From positions 434,001 to 498,000 of the forward strand of contig JALJCQ010000024.1 in assembly GCA_023091665.1 (NCBI GenBank): 64,000 bases of DNA, given 5' to 3'. Positions 38,717 through 48,798 of the stretch are shown here, piece after piece. Numbering within the stretch: position 1 is the first letter of the stretch; each line of letters begins with the position of its first letter. The notes under the pieces were generated by a model. It had not been told where the DNA came from and searched no databases. It was given only the letters and a program-made list of their open reading frames with translations. Made by a program: the position numbers and the translations under genes. This DNA comes from Pythium myriotylum (lineage: Eukaryota; Oomycota; Peronosporomycetes; Pythiales; Pythiaceae).

Positions 38717-40400
38717 TTATTGATCATGATCGGTAGCGAGACGTGAGTCTGGGGTTCTTCGTGGTTGAATGTACAGCGCTTCCCATCTGATGACCATGAA
38801 CAGCATTTCGAGAAGCCATCGCTGGACTCCCAGCGCATAAGATGTTCCCCACCAGCCTCCATACTGAACTCGATGGGTTTCTGGCTTCCCGTCTGGCCCG
38901 TTCTCTTGTCGCAAGTAACTTGAGCACTGTACTGCACCCTCGTCGAATGGTATCTTCTCGATCGACGACCACGTGAAGATATTAACCCATTTATCAGCTG
39001 AAGTCTCAGGGAAATCCCTCGTGGCTTGCTCCCATGACATTGCCTGAGATCGTCCCAGCTCACGGCTCACGCAGTAAATGATCCCGTCGACTTCAGTTCG
39101 GAAGAGAAGGTACAGCGCGTGTAATGTGAACCCTGGGAAGCGCAGCGACCGGTTGACAACAACCATATCTTTGTTCACGGCCTTGACGATTGTAGCATCC
39201 ACTGTGCAAATGGATCCGGCAAGACGACTCGCACCTTCAGTAGTACTACGAGCTTCCCAGGAAGTCTGTGCCAGTCCCTGGACATTTACCATCGATATAT
39301 CTCGCGTTATGGTGAACTGAAAGCCTTCAGGTAAAGATCTTTCGTACGAAAGACCCCAGCCAGCGTGATAATTCGTTACACTGCGTTTCGAGAACTGGAA
39401 CGATCGAACCTTCACGATTGATTCTTCTGCCAGCCGTACGCACTCGGCATCTGAGGGTGGATTCCACCATGACAACAAGTAGTACACTGCAGGATCTGAA
39501 AATGTATACTGTACAAACCCGTCAGCACGGTATGCCAGCAATATATCGCGCGTTCGACTTACAGAACTGACGACGTTGTGGAGCGTTTCGTTGATGTCCA
39601 AAAAATGCTGTAAGCGTTGGTAGAGTTGGAACTGTTCGTTGCGAAGTTGGACTGACTGCTGGAATTGGCTTGCGAGCAGCTCCCGCAGTTTGAGGAGCCG
39701 GCTTGGGATAGGCAGCCGAAAGTGTGAGTACTGATTATACTCTTCAGCGATGCGACATTGGTCCGTGAGCCGTAGCAGCGATTGCTCAAGGCGTGCAACG
39801 TCGTCTTTCATGGCGTCGATGTTGGACTAGAAAGCCAGGGTTACTTATCACTTTTCTTACCACTGTTGTTCGCAGTTCACGTACCGCTCGCTTCATCCTA
39901 CTCTTCTTCTCAATCTCGCTCTTCCGCTTCACTTGATCCCACTCGTCTTGCAAAACTTTGCGCCTGGTCGGCTCTGAGTTCTTCTTCTTCGCTTTCGTGG
40001 ATAAGCTGTTTGGCGAAGATTTTGACGCCCGTTTCTTCTCCGAGACAGACTTTGCGACAGCGTAATCAATCGTGTTGAAGCCATCAGATCCGGTTACCAA
40101 GCTGCTGCTGAGCCTCCGCGTTTGCAGAAGCGGCTGGGCAGTGTTTCCCGACTGTGGATATCCTAGCCCGGATGGAGTCGTCAAATATGGTGCATCATAG
40201 TCCACAGGCGCGGATGGGGGCGTAGCGAGGGTGTCTTCACTGTATGCAAGCGCATCTTGTCTGCCCAGGGGCTCTTCTCGGACGCCGGCGGCGTTCCCGA
40301 CGTTGGTGCCCGTCCTCTCTGTGACGACAAACGAGGGTCGCATCCGCGTGTCGGCGTCGAACGGGACCGGCTCTCGCTCCGCTCCGATGGGCAACGACAT
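38717..40400 (-). CDS. Coiled-coil START-like regulatory protein, two exons
   Basis: Exon 1 runs from the ATG at 40400 down to 39885 (or 39861), exon 2 from 39826 to 38717; about 541 residues. Exon 1 is polar and ends in a basic, helical stretch (RRKVLQDEWDQVKRKSEIEK). Exon 2 starts with a coil (VARLEQSLLRL) and continues into a domain of about 250 residues with a KDMVVVNRSLRFPG strand and a YLLFRTEVDGIIYCVSREL block. This basic-coil plus START-like layout is common among oomycete bZIP-like proteins. DNA binding is not certain, since the basic region lacks a clear N-x(7)-R signature. Confidence 0.8.
39827..39884 (-). other. Intron of the START-like gene, two possible donors
   Basis: Acceptor TTTCTAG ends at 39827. 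Donor GTACGT at 39884 gives 58 nt and fits GTRNGT. A second donor, GTAAGA at 39860, would give only 34 nt. Both keep phase 0 and differ by the 8 residues VRELRTTV. Skipping the intron would break the frame. Confidence 0.75.
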
Positions 40401-40444
40401 GGGCTCCAGTTGCAGATCTCAGGCGATCTCCAACGCACTTCAAC

Positions 40445-40469
40445 CCAGACCGCCGAGTCGGCGGTCTGG
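40445..40469. repeat. Perfect inverted repeat, 12-bp arms
   Basis: CCAGACCGCCGA and TCGGCGGTCTGG around a single G, 45 bp before the START-like ATG, so probably within its 5' UTR or promoter. Confidence 0.85.
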
Positions 40470-41138
40470 TCAATCGACGCTGACTTCGTGGCTCGGGCAA
40501 CGAGACAGTTCAGCTCGCAAGGATGGGCGTCGGACGGCCGCAGGAGGCTGCTGACCACGCGAGTCGACAGCCGCGCGCACAGATGACCTCGCAGGTCGCT
40601 TGGTGGGGGCGGTCGACGCAGCGAGCGCGACTCGCAGAAGAACTCACGCGGCGCGTCGCCACGGCCGAGACTTGCGTGTCTTCGGAATACGCGGCCCCCG
40701 TGACACGGTCGGAGCTGCTTGGCGGCGTCAACAAAAGGGGATGGGCCAGTCAAGAGAGGAGCTGGTGACAAAAGAAGGTGTTAACTCACTCGCTGATCGT
40801 CTACCAGAACAGCGCATTTTGAACAGAGCCATCGAAGCTCACCTACTAGTGGATATCTGGGTGTGGCTTATCACCTAACCCTGATCAGTTTAGTGCACCG
40901 CACGTGGACACTGGACGGCAGACTCAGATCTGGGTATGTGACCGTTGTCGCAAACTGTGACTTGGCTGCCGCACTGAAACCAAAGGTCCGACATGGCAAC
41001 AGATCCAAGCCCGGACTTCGGTTTCTTGCATTGACACGATCGAACAAGATTCTGTTGACCAGTGGCGCCCAGCAAAGTCCTTTGCATTCGCGTTTTCTTT
41101 GCATCGAGTGCATCCGATTGGGATTTATATAGATCACA

Positions 41139-41205
41139 CTTCGATCAAACCGTGCCATCACGAGGTACAGTATTTGTACCTCGTGATGGCATCGTTTGAT
41201 CGAAG
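41139..41205. repeat. Long inverted repeat, 30-bp arms
   Basis: Arms 41139-41168 and 41176-41205 pair with two mismatches around a 7-base loop (AGTATTT). Confidence 0.9.
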
Positions 41206-41366
41206 AGCTACGTGTGGTACAGTACTGTACTCCCTCAGTACGATCTCCCCGATCTGAACAACGGGTTGGAGGTGTTCCTCCGAGAGCCTGTGGACGCGTC
41301 ACCGTAGGTTCAGGAATTTGCATCGTGACGTGGAGGAATCAAGCCCGATCCGGTCCACAGTTGTCA

Positions 41367-41452
41367 AGGTCATGTAGAGTGTCAGTTGGTCCACTGACAC
41401 GACTCAACCGTTTGGGGCAAGGACATCTGCTCTATCCACCTCTACATGACCT
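41367..41452. repeat. Nested inverted repeat
   Basis: Outer arms AGGTCATGTAGAG (41367-41379) and 41440-41452 are perfect. Inside, GTGTCAGT (41379-41386) pairs with ACTGACAC (41393-41400). Confidence 0.8.
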
Positions 41453-41737
41453 ATCCAGGTGAACCCATTCGCCATCATGTTGAAGGACGTCACTTTCGGC
41501 TTCAACTCAATTGCAGACACGCCGCCCAAGCACAGGTTGGATGTAGAAGTCGTCGGTCGTCTCCCAAGAGGCTGTATGGGTACTCTCCCTGGTGCACCCT
41601 CGGAATCCGGTCGTGTCGAGTTCAATTCCACCTTTTGCGAAATCAAAAACTCGGGCAACGCGCGCAATAGAGCACGTCGACTAGGTTCACGCACGCTCGG
41701 GGAGTCTTCAGGAGGCACGACTCACTCTTCGGCGACC

Positions 41738-41755
41738 GCTCTCATCCTCACTTTG
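41738..41755 (+). promoter_or_regulatory. Inr+FPR-like core promoter of temptin-like gene 1
   Basis: GCTCTCATCCTCACTTTG, close to the oomycete core GCTCATTYYNCAWTTT, 46 nt before the ATG at 41801. Confidence 0.6.
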
Positions 41756-41800
41756 TCTTCTACCTCGAGCCATCAACATCGATCTCATCAACTAGCCGAC

Positions 41801-43084
41801 ATGAAGACCTACAGCGCTCTACTTGTAGCTGGCGCCGCCGTGCTCGCGCTCGCGCCGCAGACCTACGCCATGGAGAAGTTCCTCCAGGGTCTCCCCAACG
41901 GAAGCAACTTCAAGAAGTCGCTCGGACACAAGGACGGCGGCGGATACACCGCCTTCGGCGGCATGTTCTCGGGCACCTGGTCCGAGTCGCTCTGTAAGGA
42001 CATGTTCCCTGGCTCGAGCATCACGGTGGGGCAGGCTTTCGGTGATCCGTGCTGCACGTGGAAGCAGGGCGGCAAGCCAGACTTCGAGGTGTCGTTCACG
42101 GCGGACTTCCCGGCTCAGTCGACCAAGACCTGTGCTACTGGTGGCGGTGGTGCGACAACGAGCGGCGCTTCAACGAGCAGCGACACTGCTGCTAGTGAGA
42201 ATAAGGGTGCTGACACCGGTGGTGCTACATCCGGAGGAAACTCTGCAAACCAGTCGAGCGGCGGGAATGGCGGTGGCCAGCCGGGTGGAGCGACGGGAGG
42301 CGGTCGTCCAGGTGGCGCTAATGGCGGTGGCGGTGGCGGTGAAGGAAACGCTGGTGTCCGTCCGGGAGGAGGAGGAGGAACCAGCGGTGCGACTCAGATC
42401 GGCGGTACAACAGGAGGCCAACCAGGCGGAACAACGGCGGGTGGTCGTCCAGGCGGCTCCAGTGGCGGTGGCACGACGGGTGGGCCACGTCCCGGTAGCA
42501 CCGGAACGAGCGCCGCGACACAAGGGGGAGTCACAGGAGGACAACCTGGAGGAGCGAGCGGAGGTGGACAGCCAAGCGGAGGACGACCGGGCGGGAGCAC
42601 GACGACTGGCGGCGGTGGACCACGTCCCGGAAGCACCGGTACGAGCGCCGCGGCACAGGGGGGAGTCACAGGAGGACAACCTGGAGGTGGGCAGCCAAGT
42701 GGAGGACGTCCGGGCGGGAGCACGACAACTGGTGGCGGTGGACCACGTCCCGGAAGCACCGGTACGAGCACCGCAGCACAAGGTGGAGCCGCTGGAGGAC
42801 AACCTGGAGGAGCACGCCCCAGCAGCGGCAATGGTGGTGGCCAGCCCGGTGGAGCAGACAAGCCCACGACCGGAACCAGCGGCGCGGGCCAATCGCTGAC
42901 GTTCGGCTCGCTCAACAACAAGTTGTTGCGTGGCTCGGGAACCTCAGCGGCGACTCAGTCCCTCGGCGGTGATGGCACGACCACTGGGGGAGGAGCTGGC
43001 GACAAGCCTCCGTCCGTGGGAGTTGTGAAGCCGGCTACCGGCGGTTCGTCCGCCAGCACGAGCAACAAGCAAACGGGCAACTAG
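41801..43084 (+). CDS. Secreted temptin-like protein 1, Gly/Pro/Thr-rich tail
   Basis: 427 residues from the ATG at 41801. Signal peptide of about 23 residues ending PQTYA. The conserved head (about 24-111) has the order LPNG, LGH, GG-x-FG-x-F, W-x(3)-LC, GDP-x-C-x-W, GG-x-P found in temptin Cys/Cys domains. Its four cysteines are one in SLCKD, CC in GDPCCTW and one in KTCA. The temptin DxDGDG calcium loop is absent. The tail (112-427) is Gly/Thr/Pro-rich with two or three copies of a PRPGSTGTSAA-QGG-x-GGQPGG unit of about 40 residues. It then has FGSLNNKLLRG near residue 370 and a short Thr/Ser end. It probably sits in the cell wall or extracellular matrix. Confidence 0.85.
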   Translation: MKTYSALLVAGAAVLALAPQTYAMEKFLQGLPNGSNFKKSLGHKDGGGYTAFGGMFSGTWSESLCKDMFPGSSITVGQAFGDPCCTWKQGGKPDFEVSFTADFPAQSTKTCATGGGGATTSGASTSSDTAASENKGADTGGATSGGNSANQSSGGNGGGQPGGATGGGRPGGANGGGGGGEGNAGVRPGGGGGTSGATQIGGTTGGQPGGTTAGGRPGGSSGGGTTGGPRPGSTGTSAATQGGVTGGQPGGASGGGQPSGGRPGGSTTTGGGGPRPGSTGTSAAAQGGVTGGQPGGGQPSGGRPGGSTTTGGGGPRPGSTGTSTAAQGGAAGGQPGGARPSSGNGGGQPGGADKPTTGTSGAGQSLTFGSLNNKLLRGSGTSAATQSLGGDGTTTGGGAGDKPPSVGVVKPATGGSSASTSNKQTGN

Positions 43085-44050
43085 AGGAGAGCGAGCGAGG
43101 CGCCAAGTTCTTGTCCATGGATGTGAGTGGAGACCGCGTTGGCGGTCCGTGCGTGTAGTGCAGAGTGCGTCGTAGATTTTTCGTTTCTTCAATGCAACTG
43201 ATCTTTCAATTTTCCTCTTCTGGTGCTCGAGAGGCCATCGCAATCGCACGCAAGTCGAGCGACGACCATGCGACATGGGTGCGTGTGATCTACCAGGTCG
43301 CTTGAGATGAGTTGGATCCAGTTGCCTACCCGTGGCTGGCTTCACGAGACCGAGTCATCGTGGTCTGGTTACTGATTGCAGTAGTCTGTCTCCAACTAGA
43401 AACCCGTGATCCAGATCCAGATACGAAACAGCCTGTCCCCGAGAAGTGGGCGCCGCGCGTGTTGAGCCTAGGTGGCTTCTTGCCTTCGCAAGACTCATCC
43501 ACTGTAATCACGGTACTTTTGGGTTGATTCATCCACTCGATGTGAGTCGCTGCCACTGTCTGTCGCGAGTTGACGTGGATAAGTTGACCAGTCTGCTGCG
43601 CGCTCCTTTACGTGGCTGGCGAGCACCTGGTCCTGCGGAAGAGTCTCCCCACCGATATCAACAATGTGCTCGCCAAGCCAGATCCTGTCGTCACCCACGG
43701 CACAATGTAAAGCCCGCGTTGCAACCAGCTGACACGCGGTCACTCGTCTTGTCGCACGCGAGACCACCGGTTTCTTCTCTGAGACCATCCAGGGGGCCAA
43801 AACAGACTGTGGACTTGCGAGCACACGACCGAGTCTGCTGTTCACCGGACGTTGGGGAATTTGTGGGTCACTTGCCGCGGAAGAGCCACCATGCGCTCAC
43901 CCAGTGAGATCTATCCCACCTTGACCCCGACTTGGTCCGCGATCAGTGCGATCCGCGGAGAGAGGGCGATCCGAGAGCTCATTCCAGCATTTGCTTCAGG
44001 GGGTCGACACCTTCTCGACCACATCTCCACTCCAGCAACACTCTCCTACC
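43085..44050. other. Intergenic, promoter of temptin-like gene 2 at its end
   Basis: 966 bp. No gene seen. The last 75 bases share CTCATTCC, ATTTGC and ACACCTTCTC blocks with the region upstream of gene 3. Confidence 0.55.
43977..43993 (+). promoter_or_regulatory. Inr+FPR-like core promoter of temptin-like gene 2
   Basis: GCTCATTCCAGCATTTG, one inserted base relative to the oomycete core, 58 nt before the ATG at 44051. Confidence 0.65.
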
Positions 44051-45220
44051 ATGAAGACTGTCGGTGCGCTCTTGCTCGCGGGCGCCATGCTCCACACGAC
44101 CGAGGCCATGGAGAAGTTCCTCCAGGGTCTCCCCAACGGAAGCAACTTCAAGAAGTCGCTCGGACACAAGGACGACGGCGGATACACCGCCTTCGGCGGC
44201 ATGTTCTCGGGCACCTGGTCCGAGTCGCTCTGTAAGGACAAGTTCCCTGGCTCGAGCATCACGGTGGGGCAGGCTTTCGGTGATCCGTGCTGCACGTGGA
44301 AGCAGGGCGGCAAGCCGGACTTCGAGGTGTCGTTCACGGCGGACTTCCCGGCTCAGTCGACCAAGACCTGTGCTACTGGTGGCGGTGGTGCCAGCGGTGG
44401 ATCCACCAGTGCTGGATCCAGCGAAGGTGCGACTGGCGGCGGTTCGGCGGCCGGCGGCGGCAGCAGCGGCAACACGAGCCAGAACGACGGCAACTCGGGT
44501 GGTGCCACTGGCGGCAACTCGGGTGGTGACACTGGCGGCAACTCGGGCGGCGATACTGGCGGTAACTCGGGCGGTGATGGCGGCAACTCGACTGGCAACA
44601 CTGGTGGCAACTCTGGAGGCGACAGCGGCGCCGTTAGCGGTGGCGGTGCGAGCGGTGGCAACCCGAGCCAGTCCGATGGCGGCAACGCAGGCGGTGCTGC
44701 CGGTGGTGTCAGTGGCGGCGCGAGCGGCGGTGCTGGCGGTAAGCCGAGTGGCGACAAACCAAAGAAGGAGAAGGGTGACAAGCCTAAGAAGGAGAAGGGT
44801 GACAAGCCTAAGAAAGAGAAGGGCGACAAGCAGAAGAAGGACAAAGGTGACAAGCAGAAGAAGGACAAGGGTGAGAAGTCGAAGGGCGGCAAGGGTGGCG
44901 CTGAGAGCTGGGGAGGCAAGGGCGGCAACGGCGGCGGCGAGAGCTGGGGCGGCAAGGGCGGCAACGACGGCGGTGAAAGCTGGGGCGGCAAGGGCGGCAA
45001 CGGCGGAAAGAACGGCGGCGGTAACTCGTACGACTTCGGTAGCCTTGACAAGAAGTCCTTCCGTGGATCGGGCAAGGGCGGTGACTCGGGCAACAAGGGC
45101 GGCGACTTTGGCAACAAGGGTGGCAACCCCAGCGGTGGCCAGCCATCCGGTAACACCGGTGGTGCTCCTCCGACGAGCGGAACTGCTACCGGCGGCGACG
45201 CGAAGCAGACCAGCAACTAG
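44051..45220 (+). CDS. Secreted temptin-like protein 2, Gly-rich tail with Lys repeats
   Basis: 389 residues from the ATG at 44051. The signal peptide (MKTVGALLLAGAMLHTTEA) is of a different type from gene 1, yet the mature head is almost identical to it. The tail begins Gly/Ser/Asn-rich with GGNSGGDT repeats. It then has about six copies of a 7-residue KPKKEKGD/KQKKDKGD unit (about 236-277), then ESWGGKGGN repeats, FGSLDKKSFRGSG and a Gly-rich end. The strongly basic Lys block is unique among the seven and could bind polyanions such as glucan phosphates or nucleic acid (inference). Confidence 0.85.
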   Translation: MKTVGALLLAGAMLHTTEAMEKFLQGLPNGSNFKKSLGHKDDGGYTAFGGMFSGTWSESLCKDKFPGSSITVGQAFGDPCCTWKQGGKPDFEVSFTADFPAQSTKTCATGGGGASGGSTSAGSSEGATGGGSAAGGGSSGNTSQNDGNSGGATGGNSGGDTGGNSGGDTGGNSGGDGGNSTGNTGGNSGGDSGAVSGGGASGGNPSQSDGGNAGGAAGGVSGGASGGAGGKPSGDKPKKEKGDKPKKEKGDKPKKEKGDKQKKDKGDKQKKDKGEKSKGGKGGAESWGGKGGNGGGESWGGKGGNDGGESWGGKGGNGGKNGGGNSYDFGSLDKKSFRGSGKGGDSGNKGGDFGNKGGNPSGGQPSGNTGGAPPTSGTATGGDAKQTSN

Positions 45221-46489
45221 AGGGCTGATAGCTCCGGCTAATTCATATTGAGTGAGTCATTGTCAATAAACGTTCAGGAATGAATCGATTCGAGTTTCAC
45301 TGGCCATCGCATGCTTCTGTTTAAGAATGCTACTTGTGCTGTGTTTTACTACTTCCACTTATCGGATTGTCGGTACTGGTCTCGGATGGAGTTCAATGTT
45401 CACGTTGTACACGACTTGGGGCTGTTGTCGTCGTGAGTCCAAAGTTGACTTCAACTTCAACGAACTGTCCATTTTCTTTGTCCTCAAAAGATGTGAGAAT
45501 TGATGGTCTGTCGTGATGCTTCGCAGCCACTTTCTCATCTACTTCGTACGACTGTTGACCGAGCTGGGGTCAATAGTACAGTACATCGCCCGTTCTGATG
45601 AATGGGCTGTACGTTAAGTGACAGCTTCTTGCCCACACGAAGCTGTCTCCGCAGAAGGCAATTTTTGAAAATTGAAAAGCGTCGTGCGTGCAGTCCAATT
45701 CAGCAGTCCCCCGTTAGTCCAACATTAACTTGGTATTGTGGGCTCCGTATTTGAGTGTCTCACTCAGTTGATCGACGAGTGGAAACAGATCCACAGGGCA
45801 TGGGTATCTCGCACTCGTCCAACTTAGCTCACCCACGATTGCCACAACCAAGCGCTTCCGGGCCTTCACGACCTTCTTTCTGGCCACAAAAGCTCTCATT
45901 CATCCACGTCACAGTGGCATTCTCGTGGTTGCTTCAGCGCGCATCCAATCCAGAGCTGGTCAGTCTTACCAAACTCAAAGATTACCATTTGAGATAACCG
46001 CACCGTCTTGGGTGAGTCTGGCGTCATCTTGGCTGGTCCATCGCGTCTCCTTTACTCGTCGGCGGCCAGCTGGGAGTGCGGAACTGTCCACCTTTTCGCC
46101 GACGCCCCATAGAAATCCCCTTACAAACCTTCGCGATCAGTCTCGATGTAGAGGCCGCGTAGCAACAGACGTTCACTTCTCTCGGTGCCACCTGGCGCCC
46201 AGTTTGAGGATCGCTTGGGAGACAGTACCACCGGATTCCTCGTCTGTGAGACCATGCGACCGGCACGACTGCGCAGCGCCTTCGACTCAACGAAGAAGCC
46301 TCGCGTGCACTGGACCTCGGCGGATTGTGTCGACGGACCGCCCTCCGCTCGGCGACGCATCCTTCGCTGGTGAATTGTCTCCGCGGCCTCCCCATCGAGC
46401 TGGGTCTCAGATTTCCAGTCTCATTCCGCGATTTGCCTCGGAAGGTCAACACCTTCTCCGTATCTTCTCGACACTTTCTCTTTGCAGCC
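45221..46489. other. Intergenic, promoter of temptin-like gene 3 at its end
   Basis: 1,269 bp with no supported gene. The frame of gene 3 is open back to 46325 but lies upstream of its promoter and signal peptide. Confidence 0.55.
46418..46436 (+). promoter_or_regulatory. Inr+FPR-like core promoter of temptin-like gene 3
   Basis: GTCTCATTCCGCGATTTGC, 54 nt before the ATG at 46490. Blocks downstream of it match those of gene 2. Confidence 0.6.
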
Positions 46490-47662
46490 ATGAAGACTGT
46501 CGGTGCGCTCTTGCTCGCGGGCGCCATGCTCCACACGACCGAGGCCATGGAGAAGTTCCTCCAGGGTCTCCCCAACGGAAGCAACTTTAAGAAGTCGCTC
46601 GGACACAAGGACGACGGCGGATACACCGCCTTCGGCGGCATGTTCTCGGGCACCTGGTCCGAGTCGCTCTGTAAGGACAAGTTCCCTGGCTCGAGCATCA
46701 CGGTGGGGCAGGCTTTCGGTGATCCGTGCTGCACGTGGAAGCAGGGCGGCAAGCCGGACTTCGAGGTGTCGTTCACGGCGGACTTCCCGGCTCAGTCGAC
46801 CAAGACCTGTGCTGCTGGTGGCGGCGGCGGCGGCTCGAGCGGCGGAAATGGCGGCGGCTCATCTAACAGCGGCGGCAACGACGGTGGCAACAGCGGTGGT
46901 AACACCGGCCAGAACGACGGTGGCAACAACGGCGGCAACAGCGGTGGCGACAACGGCGGTAACAACGGTGGAAACAACGGCGGCGATGGCGGCAACTCGA
47001 CTGGCAACACTGGTGGCAACAACGGAGGCGACAACGGTGGAAACAACGGTGGCAACGGCGGAGGTGATAGCGGCGGTAACACCGGTGGCAACACCGGTGG
47101 CAACACCGGCCAGAACGACGGCGGTAACGGCGGAGGCCAGCCCAGTGGTGGTAACGCAGGCGGCCAGCCTAGCGGTGGTCAGCCCGGCGGTGGCATGCCT
47201 AGTGGCGGCAGCGGTGGTCAGCCTGGCGGTGGCAAGCCCAGCGGCGGTCAGGGCAACTGGGGCGGTAAGCCCAGCGGCGGCCAGGGTGGCAAGCCCAGCG
47301 GTGGTCAGGGTGGCAAGCCCAGCGGCGGCCAGGGCAGCTGGGGCGGTAAGCCTAGCGGTGGTCAGGGTGGAAAGCCCAGCGGAGGCCAGGGCAACTGGGG
47401 CGGCATGCCCAGTGGCGGTCAGGGTGGCAAGCCCAGCGGCGGTCAGGGTGGCAAGACCAACGGTGGTGGCGATTCTGGTAAGTCGTTCGATTTCAAGTCC
47501 TTCCGCGGCTCAAACAACGGCGGCAACGGCGGTGTTAAGCCGAACGGCGGTGCTACAGGAGGCCAGCCCGGTGGCAACGGAGGCCAGCCGGGTGGTAACG
47601 GAGGCCAACCTAGTGGTAACGGCGGCAAGCCTTCTGGCGACAGCAACAAGCAGAGCAATTAG
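46490..47662 (+). CDS. Secreted temptin-like protein 3, Gly/Asn tail with GGKPSGGQG repeats
   Basis: 390 residues from the ATG at 46490. Same signal peptide type and head as gene 2. The tail is first Gly/Asn-rich (GGNNGGN units), then a run of GGKPSGGQG and GNWGGKPSGGQ repeats (about 245-325), then FDFKSFRGSN and GGQPGGNGG repeats to the end. Period, codon choice and composition differ sharply from gene 2 right after the shared head, so tails appear to be replaced or re-expanded independently of heads. Confidence 0.85.
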   Translation: MKTVGALLLAGAMLHTTEAMEKFLQGLPNGSNFKKSLGHKDDGGYTAFGGMFSGTWSESLCKDKFPGSSITVGQAFGDPCCTWKQGGKPDFEVSFTADFPAQSTKTCAAGGGGGGSSGGNGGGSSNSGGNDGGNSGGNTGQNDGGNNGGNSGGDNGGNNGGNNGGDGGNSTGNTGGNNGGDNGGNNGGNGGGDSGGNTGGNTGGNTGQNDGGNGGGQPSGGNAGGQPSGGQPGGGMPSGGSGGQPGGGKPSGGQGNWGGKPSGGQGGKPSGGQGGKPSGGQGSWGGKPSGGQGGKPSGGQGNWGGMPSGGQGGKPSGGQGGKTNGGGDSGKSFDFKSFRGSNNGGNGGVKPNGGATGGQPGGNGGQPGGNGGQPSGNGGKPSGDSNKQSN

Positions 47663-47823
47663 AGGATTCTTCTAGTAGTGCTCAATATCGCGTGAACGGA
47701 TGTGGACGATTCTCGAATGATAAAGAGTAAATTTTATGTGGAGTTTCTTTTGAGTGTGCTGATGTCACCGAGAATCCATTCTTCAGTCCTCGACTAGCAG
47801 CTACCATCATCTACAATACAGTT

Positions 47824-47996
47824 CAGTCGCCGAGCTATCTTCGTGAGTGTAGATGGGTGTCAAAGTCATAATTGAATACTTCATGGCAAGAAAAAGCAAT
47901 CTTCACTTACAGTGAAGTTGTCGATACGCTATCTATCGATGGACTCGTGGTTTGGTCCGACGCATCTCTGGACTCAGTTGCCGAGCTATCTTCGTG
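47824..47996. repeat. 23-bp direct repeats flanking dispersed element
   Basis: 47824-47846 and 47974-47996 share GCCGAGCTATCTTCGTGA plus CAGT(C/T) before it, one mismatch. They bracket the 128-bp element. The second element copy at 52784 lacks them. Confidence 0.75.
47844..47971. repeat. Dispersed 128-bp repeat, copy 1
   Basis: Matches 52784-52911 with two mismatches. Contains a small hairpin, CTTCACT-TAC-AGTGAAG. No coding potential. Confidence 0.9.
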
Positions 47997-48718
47997 ATAA
48001 TAGTCGACCATCACAACGAACCATCGGATTCTTATGCAGCGCCATGCTTTCCGCGTTATTCACGTTACTTGTAGTATGAGACGTATGTTATCAAACCGAA
48101 GGCGTGACGTGAGCCTGACCAGCTTTCTGCACACGTGACCACGGGATGCGTCGGTGGTTCCGTGTAGCGAGCGACCATTTCAAATCCCCAGGATGGTGCC
48201 CCTTGGTCTGCTCGTGGTCGCCTGCCTCGCTGGCTTCAAGTCGCCTGTCGTCTGGGTTCAGAGACATTCGGAGGCAGAATCTCGATGCAAAGGCTGGTCG
48301 GCCGACCAGTTCAATAGTCAAATCAAGATGTTTGCGATACTGACATGGCGCTAGTGACCGTCTGGTCGAGGTCACTTCTACCGCTTCTTCCTTCACCTGT
48401 TGACCTGACACGTTATCATGGGTCTTTCCACGCCACAGAGATTGAGACGGTCCCACCTGCACCCCCGGGATCTCATTCCAAGACCATCCGATGCTGACGA
48501 ACTCAAGGAACTACCCACAGAGCTCGCGTTGAAGGGAGACTTCGGACTCCCAAACGCATAGAAAACGCCACTGGATTCACGCATCTGGGTGAGAACGTGC
48601 ATTGTAATCCGAGCAACTTACAGATCGCGAGTATGGTGTGGTTCGTGTGGCTCAAGTGCTACCGTACAAAATGTGGCGATCTGGTCTCCCTACGTGGATG
48701 TACCGTGGTAGTCGCTGT

Positions 48719-48736
48719 GCCTCATTCTCCTTTTTT
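48719..48736 (+). promoter_or_regulatory. Inr-like core promoter of temptin-like gene 4
   Basis: GCCTCATTCTCCTTTTTT, about 63 nt before the ATG at 48799. The Inr part is good; the FPR part is weaker than in the other genes. Confidence 0.5.
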
Positions 48737-48798
48737 CTTCGGACACCTCAAGCTCCGCTTCAGAGGCTCATCAGCATCCAAACTCCTCGAACTCCAGT

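Larger units (their letters stand above)
40401..41800. other. Intergenic region rich in hairpins
   Basis: 1.4 kb between the START-like gene (minus) and the first temptin-like gene (plus). Contains three inverted repeats, listed separately, and the temptin core promoter. Several overlapping open frames at 40230-40770 reflect high GC content and have no domain-like content. Confidence 0.55.
47663..48798. other. Intergenic with dispersed repeat copy
   Basis: 1,136 bp between genes 3 and 4. Holds the 128-bp repeat (copy 1), its flanking 23-bp direct repeats and the promoter of gene 4. No gene seen. Confidence 0.6.

Noticed and set aside
40181..40771. Overlapping frames on both strands upstream of the START-like gene
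   Set aside because: GC-rich and without domain-like content; the START-like exon 1 explains only the 40400 start.
44353..45216. 287-codon Pro/Leu-rich minus frame opposite temptin-like gene 2 (also 50290-50994 opposite gene 5)
   Set aside because: Reverse complement of Gly-rich repeats always reads Pro-rich. No start context or signal peptide.
47100..47460. CRISPR-like look of regular repeats
   Set aside because: They are in-frame codons for GGKPSGGQG units, not spaced repeats with unique spacers, in a eukaryotic genome.
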